Source: Mycolicibacterium crocinum
Lineage (GTDB): Bacteria; Actinomycetota; Actinomycetes; Mycobacteriales; Mycobacteriaceae
Length of the DNA stretch: 64,000 bases
NCBI RefSeq assembly: GCF_022370635.2
Contig: NZ_CP092362.2
Span: 4,402,001-4,466,000, forward strand
Reading direction: 5' to 3'
The notes beneath the pieces were generated by a model, which ran no database searches, was not told where the DNA came from, and saw nothing but the letters and a program-made list of their open reading frames with translations. The translations under genes were made by a program, and so were the position numbers. Shown here piece after piece: positions 1 through 7,243 of the stretch (its first letter is position 1; the number at the start of each line of letters is the position of its first letter).

Positions 1-351
1 GCCGACCGATGCGCCGCGCCGAAACGTCCCGCGGGGCGGGTATTTCACTGCGCCGGGCGGGATCCGGAACTCCGCGAGCCGCGGCCCCTCGTCCTCGGCG
101 TTCTGCAGCTCCATGAACTCGGGCAGGTCGGCACCGCTGCCGAGATCCTCACCCGCGCCGCGGATGACGACGACTTTCACCTGATCGTCCACACCCGCCT
201 GGTAGAGCAGGTCCGAGTACCGCAGGCGCGCAGCGGCCGTCGGGGCGTTGAGATAGTCGGGCCGGGTGAAGGTGATCGTCGCGATCTTAGTCTTCGGGTC
301 CTTCTCGTAGCGGATGATCTCCTCGGCCGACGGGCGCCGCGCCTCAGCCAT
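1..351 (-). CDS. Enoyl-CoA hydratase/isomerase family protein, N-terminal part (cut by window edge)
   Basis: Reading leftward from ATG at 351, the frame stays open to the window edge (about 117 residues). The start MAEARRPSAEEIIRYEKDP leads into a beta strand with TFTRPDYLNAPT, the position where crotonases carry the N-terminal R-x-x-x-x-N-A motif. VVVIRGAGEDLGSGADL follows, the first half of the oxyanion-hole region (usually G-x-x-F-S-A-G-x-D-L). The catalytic glutamate region lies outside the window. Its ATG overlaps the 3' end of the upstream M24 gene by 8 nt, so it is probably the last visible gene of the P450/amidohydrolase operon. Likely acts on an enoyl-CoA in side-chain or ring degradation; substrate unknown. 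Confidence 0.8.
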   Translation of the reverse strand, partial: MAEARRPSAEEIIRYEKDPKTKIATITFTRPDYLNAPTAAARLRYSDLLYQAGVDDQVKVVVIRGAGEDLGSGADLPEFMELQNAEDEGPRLAEFRIPPGAVKYPPRGTFRRGASVG

Positions 352-1492
352 TGCCCGTGCGGACGCTCGCCGCGGCGCTCCACGCCGGGCTAGTCGTCAG
401 TACCTCGCAGCCGTCGGCGGTGATCAAGACGGCGTCGCGGGTGATCACCGATCCGACCGACTTCTCCCAGACGTGGGCGGTGACGGCGAGCACCATCCCC
501 GCCTCCAGCATTTCAGCGTCGGCAGTTGCCCGCAGTTGCTTCGTGACGACCGGAGGGTCGAAGCCGAGGCCGAGGCCGTGCGCGACCGGCATGACCGGCA
601 GTTCCTCACCGGCGTCTACGTAGGCATCGAGCAACGCGCTCGTAATCTGCCCCGGTCGGCACGCATCGATCAGCTTGTGCCACAGGGCATCTCGGCGTCG
701 GTAGAGCTCGTGCACGGCATCGGTTGGTTCGCCGACCGGGAGCGTGCGGGTCACTTCGGCGACGTATCCGTCGGCCAGCACCCCGGCCGACAGCACCACG
801 AGGTCACCCTCGTTGACCACATCGCCGCCCTCGGCACGGCGCCACGGATGCTCCTTGGAGGTCACCCAGGCGGCATCCTGGGTGGCCGGCGTGCTCACCC
901 CACCGGCGGCTTCGGCCTCCAACACCGCAGCGGTGAGGAACTTCGCGGTGGTTCCCGGGCGGAGCGCAGCCACACCAGCGGCCAGGCCCTTCTCGGCGAT
1001 TGCCAGCGCGTGACGTAACGCCTGCACTTCCTGCGGAGTCTTGATCCGGCGGGCAGCCTGCATGGCCTGCTCAGCGTCCACCAGTTCCGCGTTCGGAAAC
1101 GCCATCGGCAACAGTTTCGCGAATGTCGGTGTCAGGGCGTCGGTTCCGACGCGGCGCGCGGTACCGGCGCCCTTGATGTTCTTCAGTATGTCGACCAATG
1201 TCATCGGGTTCCAGGCGAACCCGTACAGATTCTCGTGCGGGATCTCCTCAGGTATGCCCTCATCCCACGTGCTGTTGAGATGGATCTCACCGGTGGCGCG
1301 CACGAATTCGCAGATCGGCCCGAACGGGCGGGTGCCCACGACCCACAGTTGTGGGGCACCGGAGATGTAGCGAACATTGGCCTGCCGACCGAGCACCAGT
1401 ACGTCGAGGTCGTGGGCCTCCATCTGCGCCAAGGCGCGCTCGCGACGGCTGAGCCGCAGAGCCCGGGCATCGGCCTCGATCTCAGTTCCCAT
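344..1492 (-). CDS. M24 (Xaa-Pro peptidase/creatinase fold) protein with degenerate metal site
   Basis: 382 residues, the usual size for creatinase/prolidase-fold proteins: N-terminal creatinase-like domain (about 20-140) and C-terminal pita-bread domain (about 155-375). The five metal ligands of M24 (D, D, H, E, E) are mostly lost. By motif position they read S235 (in VVLSAG), E246 (in VAEVTRT), H305 (in AHGLGLG), T338 and R352, so only the histidine is intact. This suggests a non-catalytic partner or a changed chemistry. The start overlaps by 11 nt the stop of the second M24 gene, which keeps all five ligands. The pair may form a heteromer; that is inference. Start is ATG at 1492. Confidence 0.82.
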   Translation of the reverse strand: MGTEIEADARALRLSRRERALAQMEAHDLDVLVLGRQANVRYISGAPQLWVVGTRPFGPICEFVRATGEIHLNSTWDEGIPEEIPHENLYGFAWNPMTLVDILKNIKGAGTARRVGTDALTPTFAKLLPMAFPNAELVDAEQAMQAARRIKTPQEVQALRHALAIAEKGLAAGVAALRPGTTAKFLTAAVLEAEAAGGVSTPATQDAAWVTSKEHPWRRAEGGDVVNEGDLVVLSAGVLADGYVAEVTRTLPVGEPTDAVHELYRRRDALWHKLIDACRPGQITSALLDAYVDAGEELPVMPVAHGLGLGFDPPVVTKQLRATADAEMLEAGMVLAVTAHVWEKSVGSVITRDAVLITADGCEVLTTSPAWSAAASVRTGNG

Positions 1493-2750
1493 TGGGCACC
1501 TCGTACGGATCGTATGGATAGGCAGTCAGTGGCATCCAGCCACCATCGGTGACCACGACGATCTCCTCGCCGCGATAGCCGCCGGTGCCGTCTTCCCACA
1601 CCACCGGCTCGAACACCAGGAGCATTCCGGGCGGAAAGACGAAGTTGTCATCCCATTCCTGGCCGAGATCCGTTCCGATCATGGGCATTTCGGCCGCACT
1701 CGTTCCGATCCCATGACCCAGGTAGAAGTGCGGCAGCCACGGCTTCTCCCCGCCGGCGGCGGCGATCGCCGCACGTCCGAGGTCACCGCAGGTGGCGCCG
1801 GCCTTCGTCACCGAGAGCACCCCGTCGACGATCCGGCTCCATCTTTCGAACTGGTGCTGTTGCAGCTGTGTCGGTTCCTGACCGACGATCCAGGTGCGTC
1901 CGTGGTCCGAGCAGTAGCCGTGGTAGGAGATGGACACGTCGGTCCACAACACGTCGCCTTGCGCCAACTCGCGCTCGGTCGTCAACAGGGGCAGCGCGAG
2001 ATCGCCGGTAGTGGTCCAGGTTCCCTCGGCCTTCGAGGTCGGCATGACCTGCCAGATCGAGTCGAACATGTTCGTGGTCGCACCGAGTTCGAAGGTGCGG
2101 CGCACGAATTCTGCAGACAGGTCGATCTGACGAGCACCGGGCGCCAGCGACTTCTGTATCTCGGCGATGGCCAGTTCGGTGATCTGGCAGGCTCGCCGGA
2201 TGCAGGCGATCTGGTCGATGGTCTTCACCAGTTTCGCCGCGCCGATCGTCGGCGCAGCGTCCAGCGGCGCGCTGGGGAACAGCGAACTACCTGCTCGTCG
2301 CATCGCACCGGTCAGCTCATCGGTCGCCAGCGTCGCACCCGATGGGACCAGTCCGGCCAGGATCTTCGCGAATTCCGTGACACCCTCGTCGAATTCGAGG
2401 TAGACGGGCCCGTGCAGATGGTCATCGGGCAGGCTGGATTCCATGGCCGCGCCCTCGCGGAACGGCAGGAACAGGTGCGGGTGCTCGTCGTCGGCCAGGA
2501 TGACTGCCACCGGCCGCTCGACATGCGACAACCCGGCGTCGGCCAGCGGCCAGCTGATACCGGTGGCGTACATGACATTGCTGTTGCCCAAGAGCACCAG
2601 TGCGTCCACACCCTGATCGGCCATCGCGGCGTGCAGACGCGCGCCGACTTCGCTGCGCATCCGAGTGAAGTCGGGCTCGGATGGGATGTCCAGCCACGTG
2701 TACCCGGTCCGGGCGATCTGAGTGACGCCGGATTGGGTGGATGTGGTCAC
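1482..2750 (-). CDS. M24 family metallopeptidase / Xaa-Pro aminopeptidase-like, intact metal site
   Basis: 422 residues from GTG at 2750, which overlaps the upstream amidohydrolase stop as GTGA; this coupling decides the start over a longer in-frame extension. N-terminal creatinase-like domain (about 30-170) and M24 catalytic domain (about 180-415). All five dinuclear-metal ligands are visible: D271 (WTDVS), D282 (YCSDHGRT), H346 (LGHGIG), E381 (VFEP) and E395 (YRGEE). The family includes aminopeptidase P, prolidase, creatinase and some C-N or C-C hydrolases, so the substrate cannot be read from the fold. The neighbouring P450 and amidohydrolase suggest a small-molecule hydrolase rather than a general peptidase. 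Confidence 0.87.
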   Translation of the reverse strand: MTTSTQSGVTQIARTGYTWLDIPSEPDFTRMRSEVGARLHAAMADQGVDALVLLGNSNVMYATGISWPLADAGLSHVERPVAVILADDEHPHLFLPFREGAAMESSLPDDHLHGPVYLEFDEGVTEFAKILAGLVPSGATLATDELTGAMRRAGSSLFPSAPLDAAPTIGAAKLVKTIDQIACIRRACQITELAIAEIQKSLAPGARQIDLSAEFVRRTFELGATTNMFDSIWQVMPTSKAEGTWTTTGDLALPLLTTERELAQGDVLWTDVSISYHGYCSDHGRTWIVGQEPTQLQQHQFERWSRIVDGVLSVTKAGATCGDLGRAAIAAAGGEKPWLPHFYLGHGIGTSAAEMPMIGTDLGQEWDDNFVFPPGMLLVFEPVVWEDGTGGYRGEEIVVVTDGGWMPLTAYPYDPYEVPNGN

Positions 2751-3910
2751 TGCACACCCAGGAATTTCTTGATGTTGGTGCTGCAGATCTTGACCGCGTT
2801 CTCTTGGCCGACGGTGTCGACGACTTGCCGAAGCGACTTCTCGGAGTAGCCGAACGTGCTCTCGTTGTGCGGGTAGTCCGAGGACCACATGACGTTGTCC
2901 ACCCCGATCTCGTCGAGCAGCTTGAGCCCCAGCGGGTCGACCATGAACGATGCGCTCATGTGGTTGTCCCAGTAGTAGCGGATGTCGTGCTCCACCTTGC
3001 GGTTGAACATGTGCTGGTAGGAGGCCAGCAGGTGCTCGGCATCCTGCAGTGCGGTGGCGACCCAGGCGATGCCGCCTTCGAACCAGCCGACTTTCAGCCC
3101 CGGGTGGCGGTCCAGGATGCCGGAGAACAGGTACTTGGAGAACGTTTCCCGGAAGCCGTCGACGTTGATCATCATGCCGACGACCACGCTGTTGACTTCA
3201 CACGGAGTCTTGGGCGGGGTCTCGCCGATGTGATGGGTGACCGGCAGGCCGGCGGCTTCGATCTCGTCCCAGATCGGGCTCATCGCGGTGCTGCCGTAAT
3301 CGATGATCTCGCCGTCCTCACCCTTGCCCGGGTTCAGTGGCATCAGGAATGTCTTGAGTCCCAGCGACTTAACCTCGGCCAGCGTGCGGCGCGCACCATC
3401 GGGATTCCACCAGTTGATCAGTCCGACGCCGTAGAAGTGGCCGTTGCTGCGGGCCTGCACCTCGGCGATGTGCTCGTTGTAGATCCGGAAGATCCGCTCG
3501 CGCAGTTCCAGGTCGGGATAGTGGAACAGCGCCAGCACGGCGTTGGGGAAGGCGAGTTCTTTGTCGACGCCGTCCTCATGCAGTTCCTGGATGCGGGCGT
3601 CGATGTTGGTGGTGGCCGCCCCGGCGAGGTCGTCGTACTGCATGAGCACCCGGCTGAAGTCCAACGGCAGGAAGGTCTTTCCCTTGGCCCGGCCGACCAT
3701 GTAGGCGCCGTCCTCGTACCAGATCCGCGGCGCCTTCTCCTTCAGTTCCTCCGGGAACTTGTCGAAGAAGATGTCCTCGGACAGCGAGATGTGGTTGTCG
3801 GCGGAGAACACCTCGGTGCCGGCCGGCAGGCCGGTGTCACCTTTGGCGTGACCCTGCCGGTCCTTGGGTGCACCCAGGCCGCCGGCGGGGTACAGCGTTG
3901 CGGTTGTCAT
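2747..3910 (-). CDS. Amidohydrolase family protein (amidohydrolase_2/ACMSD-like)
   Basis: 387 residues starting MTTATLYP. The sequence GGAG six bases before ATG 3910 supports this start over one 36 nt upstream. TIM-barrel metal-dependent hydrolase of the ACMSD/amidohydrolase_2 type. The early strand gives FSADNHIS in place of the usual D-x-H, there is a middle VTHHIGE histidine motif, and a late MWSSDYPHNEST carries the usual Asp/His pair. Such enzymes decarboxylate or hydrolyse ring or amide substrates. It lies 32 nt after the P450 and overlaps the M24 gene by 4 nt, so the three products probably act in one pathway. The substrate is not identifiable from sequence. Confidence 0.85.
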   Translation of the reverse strand: MTTATLYPAGGLGAPKDRQGHAKGDTGLPAGTEVFSADNHISLSEDIFFDKFPEELKEKAPRIWYEDGAYMVGRAKGKTFLPLDFSRVLMQYDDLAGAATTNIDARIQELHEDGVDKELAFPNAVLALFHYPDLELRERIFRIYNEHIAEVQARSNGHFYGVGLINWWNPDGARRTLAEVKSLGLKTFLMPLNPGKGEDGEIIDYGSTAMSPIWDEIEAAGLPVTHHIGETPPKTPCEVNSVVVGMMINVDGFRETFSKYLFSGILDRHPGLKVGWFEGGIAWVATALQDAEHLLASYQHMFNRKVEHDIRYYWDNHMSASFMVDPLGLKLLDEIGVDNVMWSSDYPHNESTFGYSEKSLRQVVDTVGQENAVKICSTNIKKFLGVQ

Positions 3911-3942
3911 GTGAGCTCCAATCAGGCTGTCGGGTACAGCTT

Positions 3943-5184
3943 TCACCAGGTGACGGGCAGTTCGTAAACGCCGTAGGCCAATTTGTCGTTCTTGAACGGA
4001 ATCTCGTCGAGCGGCTTGGCCAGCGTGAGCGTCGGGATGCGCCGCAACAGCGTGCTGAACACGATCTGCAGTTCAGCGCGGGCCAGCTGCTGGCCGACGC
4101 ACTGGTGGCGACCGTAGCCGAAGGCGAGGTGTTCGCGAGCGTTGTCGCGGTCCACACGCAGCTGCTCGGGATTCGGAAATGCCTTGGCGTCCCAGTCCGC
4201 CGGGGACAGGTCGATGATGATGCCCTCTCCCCCGCGGATCGTCACGCCCCCGATCTCGATGTCCTCGATCGCGACGCGGCGCTGACCGTTCTGGATGATG
4301 GACAGGTACCGCAGCAGTTCCTCGACCGCGTTCGCGACAACCTTCGGATCGTCCGTATCGCGCACGATCGCAGCCTGTTCGGGGTTCTCCAGCAGCGCCA
4401 GCACACCGATTCCGATCATATTGGCGGTGGTCTCGTGCCCGGCGATGAGCAGGCCGCTGGCCAGCTGCGCGGCTTCCTTGACGCTGATCTCGCCGGCCTT
4501 GACCCGTTCGGCGATATCCGACACCGCGTCCTCGGCCGGGTTCTCCATCTTCGCTTCGACGAGATTGCCCAGGTACTTCCCCAGGCTCGTCGCACCCTTC
4601 ATGGTGTCTTCGGGCTTGGCGTAGCGGGCCAGCCCGGCATTGGCATGCTCCTGGAAGAAACCGTGGTCTTCGTATGGCACGCCGAGCATTTCGCAGATCA
4701 CCTCGGTCGGCACGGGCAGCGCCAGCGCCGTCACCAGCTCGGCCGGCTGCGGGCCGGCCAGAATCTTGTCGATGGCGTCGTCGGTGATCTTCTGGATCGC
4801 CGGGCGCAGGCCCTCCACCCGCTTGAACGTGAACGGCTTGGACAGCATCCGGCGGTAGAAGGTGTGCTCTTCGGCGTCGGCGGTGAACACCGAACGCGGG
4901 CGCTTGGTCACCAGGGAGAGCATGTGCTCATTCCAGTGCGGGAAACCGGGGCGACGGTCGTCGACGCTCACCCTGGGGTCGGCGAACAACGTGCGGGCCT
5001 CCTCGTAGCCGGTGATCAGCCACGGGGTGCTGCCGTCCCAGATCCGCACCCGGCTCAGCGGTGCGGTGGCAGCCAGCTCCATCACCCGTTCCGGCGGCGC
5101 GAACGGGCACCGGCCGGTCCGCTCCATCGGATACTCCGGTGCGGTTGCCGCCTCGCTCGGCTCGGTTGTCAAAGTGTCCGACAT
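3943..5184 (-). CDS. Cytochrome P450 (CYP105-like)
   Basis: 413 residues, normal for a soluble bacterial P450. I-helix AGHETT at 248-253, ExxR at E289-R292, and heme loop FGYGRHQCVG with the thiolate ligand C362. The FGYG-HQC-GQ-LAR form of the heme loop resembles the CYP105 group, which hydroxylates many xenobiotics and steroids in actinomycetes; the subfamily is inferred. A [3Fe-4S]-type ferredoxin gene ends 3 nt upstream and is the obvious electron donor. No ferredoxin reductase is present in this operon, so one must come from elsewhere in the genome. Confidence 0.95.
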   Translation of the reverse strand: MSDTLTTEPSEAATAPEYPMERTGRCPFAPPERVMELAATAPLSRVRIWDGSTPWLITGYEEARTLFADPRVSVDDRRPGFPHWNEHMLSLVTKRPRSVFTADAEEHTFYRRMLSKPFTFKRVEGLRPAIQKITDDAIDKILAGPQPAELVTALALPVPTEVICEMLGVPYEDHGFFQEHANAGLARYAKPEDTMKGATSLGKYLGNLVEAKMENPAEDAVSDIAERVKAGEISVKEAAQLASGLLIAGHETTANMIGIGVLALLENPEQAAIVRDTDDPKVVANAVEELLRYLSIIQNGQRRVAIEDIEIGGVTIRGGEGIIIDLSPADWDAKAFPNPEQLRVDRDNAREHLAFGYGRHQCVGQQLARAELQIVFSTLLRRIPTLTLAKPLDEIPFKNDKLAYGVYELPVTW

Positions 5185-5187
5185 GCC

Positions 5188-5382
5188 TCACTCCTCGACG
5201 TAGATGGCTTGCGCGGGACAGGCCGCGGCGGCCCGGCGCGCGTTGTCTTCCTGATCCGCCGGCGGGTTGGTTTCGAGCAACACGACCACGCCGTCCTCGT
5301 CACGCTGATCGAAGACCTCGGCCGCGTTGAGCACGCATTGGCCAGAGGAAACGCACTTGTCCTGGTCGACGGTGACCTTCAT
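5188..5382 (-). CDS. Ferredoxin, [3Fe-4S]/[4Fe-4S] P450 redox partner
   Basis: 64 residues. Cluster motif C10-V-S-S-G-Q-C16 with C55 in ACPAQAI. The position where a fourth cysteine would sit is S13, the pattern of mycobacterial three-cysteine P450 ferredoxins that mostly bind a [3Fe-4S] cluster. Very acidic, as usual for P450 donors. It lies 7 nt after the TetR gene and 3 nt before the P450, so it is co-transcribed and probably delivers electrons to that P450. Confidence 0.93.
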   Translation of the reverse strand: MKVTVDQDKCVSSGQCVLNAAEVFDQRDEDGVVVLLETNPPADQEDNARRAAAACPAQAIYVEE

Positions 5383-5389
5383 CGTGGTC

Positions 5390-6058
5390 CTAGCCTTGTG
5401 GTGTCACTGGGGCCAGCCACAGCCCGACGAGCGCGTCGACGAGTCCGGAAGCGGCTGTGCGCCAATTGGTTAGCGGTAAGGGCGTGCCCTCGGCGAGGGC
5501 CCGCTCGTATTCGGCGCAGGTGTGGATCAACAGGTTGCGCCCCATGATGTTGCGTTCCACCCGCACGTGGCCGGGCAGGTCGGGCAAGCAGCGATTGATG
5601 CCCTCCAGCACGACAATCAGGGCCGGCAGCGTCAGCGCGTCCCGGGTGACCGTCTGCTGGTAGGCCGGGTCGGCCATCACCTGCGCGGCGAATCGCGCAT
5701 ACCAGGTGGGGTTGCCCAGCGCCGTCAGATGATCGGTCAGCGGCAGCACCAGGCATTCCACCCAGTCGCGCAGTCCGGCGTCCTTGCCTGCCATCGCCGC
5801 GACCCGCTCCTCGCGCAGCTTCTCCACCGGTACGGCGTGCTTGTGTTCGATCGCGCGGACCAAATCGGTCTTGGTGCCGAAGTGGTAGCCGACTGCTGCA
5901 TTGTTGCCCTGCCCGGCGGCCTCACTGACCTGGCGGTTCGACACCGCGAAGACCCCGTGTTCGGCGAACAGCCGCTCGGCGGCGGTGAGGATCGCCTCGC
6001 GGGTCAGGCTCGCCCGATCGGTGCGGGTGTTCCGAGAAGGGGTGGTCGCGGTGGTCAT
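5390..6058 (-). CDS. TetR family transcriptional regulator
   Basis: 222 residues. N-terminal helix-turn-helix at about 18-65, with the TetR pattern REAILTAAERLFAEHG followed by the recognition helix and AVGYHFGTKTDLV. The C-terminal helices form the ligand pocket and are not diagnostic. It is followed after 7 nt by ferredoxin, then P450 and the hydrolases. A palindrome at 6087-6108 lies 29 bases upstream of its ATG, and a second copy precedes the SDR gene, so it probably represses both units, itself included. The effector is likely a pathway substrate or acyl-CoA (inference). Confidence 0.92.
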   Translation of the reverse strand: MTTATTPSRNTRTDRASLTREAILTAAERLFAEHGVFAVSNRQVSEAAGQGNNAAVGYHFGTKTDLVRAIEHKHAVPVEKLREERVAAMAGKDAGLRDWVECLVLPLTDHLTALGNPTWYARFAAQVMADPAYQQTVTRDALTLPALIVVLEGINRCLPDLPGHVRVERNIMGRNLLIHTCAEYERALAEGTPLPLTNWRTAASGLVDALVGLWLAPVTPQG

Positions 6059-6086
6059 CGCAGGCCAGTCAACGCCGTGATCGTGA

Positions 6087-6108
6087 TTAAGTCAAGCGAT
6101 TGATTTAA
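6087..6108. promoter_or_regulatory. Probable TetR operator, copy 1
   Basis: Inverted repeat TTAAGTCA-AGCGAT-TGATTTAA (7 of 8 arm positions symmetric, 6-nt spacer). It sits in the 46-nt gap between the SDR stop and the TetR start and slightly overlaps the SDR stop codon. The same element recurs at 6991-7012 with the same spacer length, which makes chance unlikely. A TetR gene directly downstream makes autoregulation the simplest reading. Confidence 0.72.
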
Positions 6109-6923
6109 GAATTCTCGGGCTGTTTCTTCTTCGGCACCGGCTTGCCCGCTGCCGTCCCGCCGTCGACCGGCAGAACCGTCCCGGTGACGTACGGAGAACG
6201 GTCTCCGGCGAAGTAGAGGATCGCTTCGGCCACGTCGTCGGCGGTCCCCTCCCGCTCCAGAGGGCGGTCGGCCCGCATGGTCGCCCGGATCCCCGCCTCG
6301 AACTTGGCGACCTGCTCGGCGTCCATGCCGTGCGCGGACTTCGACACGATGGCCGTCCGAATATGGCCGGGCGCAAGGCAGTTCACCCGGATCTCGTAGT
6401 TGGCCAGTTCGATCGCCGCACACTTGGTGAAGTGGATGACCGCGGCTTTCGATGCGCGATAGGTCATCACACCGCCGCCGGCCTGGATCCCGCCGATGGA
6501 GGTCAGGTTGATGATCGACCCGCCGCCGCTGTCCTTCATGTGCTTGGCCGCATCGCGCGTCCCCGCCATCACGGCCTTGAGGTTGACGGCCATGATGCGC
6601 TCGAAGTCGTCGAGGTCGTCGTGCAGGAAACTTCGGTGCATCTTCCCCGAGACCCCGGCGTTGTTCACCATCACGTCGAGCCCGCCGAACTTCTCCGCCG
6701 CGGTGTCGATCAGGCGGGTGAGCTGCCCGGTGTCGGCGACGTCGGTCGGCAGAAACAACGCCTTCTCGCCGTGCCGGTCGGCCAGCGCCGCACCCTGCTC
6801 GGCGTCGATGTCACCGAACACGACGGTCGCGCCTTCCGCCAGGAAGCGCTCGACGATGCCGGCGCCGAGCCCCGATGCGCCGCCGGTGACGACCGCGATC
6901 TTGCCTGCCAATTCGTTGCCCAT
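6105..6923 (-). CDS. Short-chain dehydrogenase/reductase (SDR)
   Basis: 272 residues, classical SDR with a short Lys-rich C-terminal tail. Cofactor loop TGGASGLG near residues 13-20, NNAG in the fourth strand, serine in the NLTSIGG strand, and catalytic YRASK. The acidic residue at the end of beta-2 (FGDID) favours NAD over NADP. First gene of the minus-strand unit, preceded by an operator-like palindrome at 6991-7012. Probably oxidises a hydroxyl made by the neighbouring P450 or a sterol-like secondary alcohol; the substrate is inferred only from context. Confidence 0.9.
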   Translation of the reverse strand: MGNELAGKIAVVTGGASGLGAGIVERFLAEGATVVFGDIDAEQGAALADRHGEKALFLPTDVADTGQLTRLIDTAAEKFGGLDVMVNNAGVSGKMHRSFLHDDLDDFERIMAVNLKAVMAGTRDAAKHMKDSGGGSIINLTSIGGIQAGGGVMTYRASKAAVIHFTKCAAIELANYEIRVNCLAPGHIRTAIVSKSAHGMDAEQVAKFEAGIRATMRADRPLEREGTADDVAEAILYFAGDRSPYVTGTVLPVDGGTAAGKPVPKKKQPENS

Positions 6924-6990
6924 GACGGCCCAATCCCTCTCGTCCGCACGCCGATCCGGTGCGCGTACGCAGTCAATCGCTGCGCCCGAC

Positions 6991-7012
6991 CTAAGTCAAG
7001 CGCGTGATTTAA
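6991..7012. promoter_or_regulatory. Probable TetR operator, copy 2
   Basis: CTAAGTCA-AGCGCG-TGATTTAA, differing from copy 1 only at the outer base and in two spacer bases. It lies 68-89 bases upstream of the SDR ATG (6923) and about 230 bases from the divergent P450 start at 7244, so it could control the SDR promoter and possibly the divergent one as well. The core CAAGCG resembles part of the KstR2-type palindrome, but the arms do not match that consensus fully. Confidence 0.7.
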
Positions 7013-7126
7013 AAGTGGTGTGACACCGAAGCTGTAGTTACCGCGCGAAACGTGCGAGTGGGCGTGTCGATAACGCCAGCCTGACGGGGTCCCCGCAAGC
7101 GATTAGCGCGGCTAAACGAGCGGGTT

Positions 7127-7141
7127 GAGAACCATGTTCTC
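7127..7141. promoter_or_regulatory. Perfect palindrome GAGAAC-CAT-GTTCTC in the P450 upstream region
   Basis: This lies in the 320-bp divergent gap between the SDR (start 6923) and the P450 (start 7244). The gap holds the TetR-type site at 6991-7012, an 11-bp GGTGTGACACC palindrome near 7018-7028, and this 15-bp perfect inverted repeat 103 nt upstream of the P450 start. No other coding potential was seen in the gap. AAC/GTT half-sites recall the KstR operator, but the spacer is 3 rather than 2. GAGAA-N5-TTCTC recurs at 38435-38449. Confidence 0.45.
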
Positions 7142-7243
7142 TCACTTGGTCAGCAAACCTTGCGCATTCCGGACATGGCATTGACACCTTTTGAACGAAA
7201 CTGCAACAGTTGCTTTCACCGAGGCCCATGGGAGGACATTCCG

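Noticed and set aside
1377..5547. Long plus-strand reading frames opposite the M24, amidohydrolase and P450 genes
   Set aside because: They have no recognisable domain, are rich in Arg/His/Gly/Val as expected for antisense of GC-rich genes, and the minus-strand frames carry clear catalytic motifs.
7127..7141. KstR operator for the P450
   Set aside because: The half-sites fit, but the AAC to GTT spacing is 3 rather than the 2 of the KstR consensus, so it is listed only as a palindrome.
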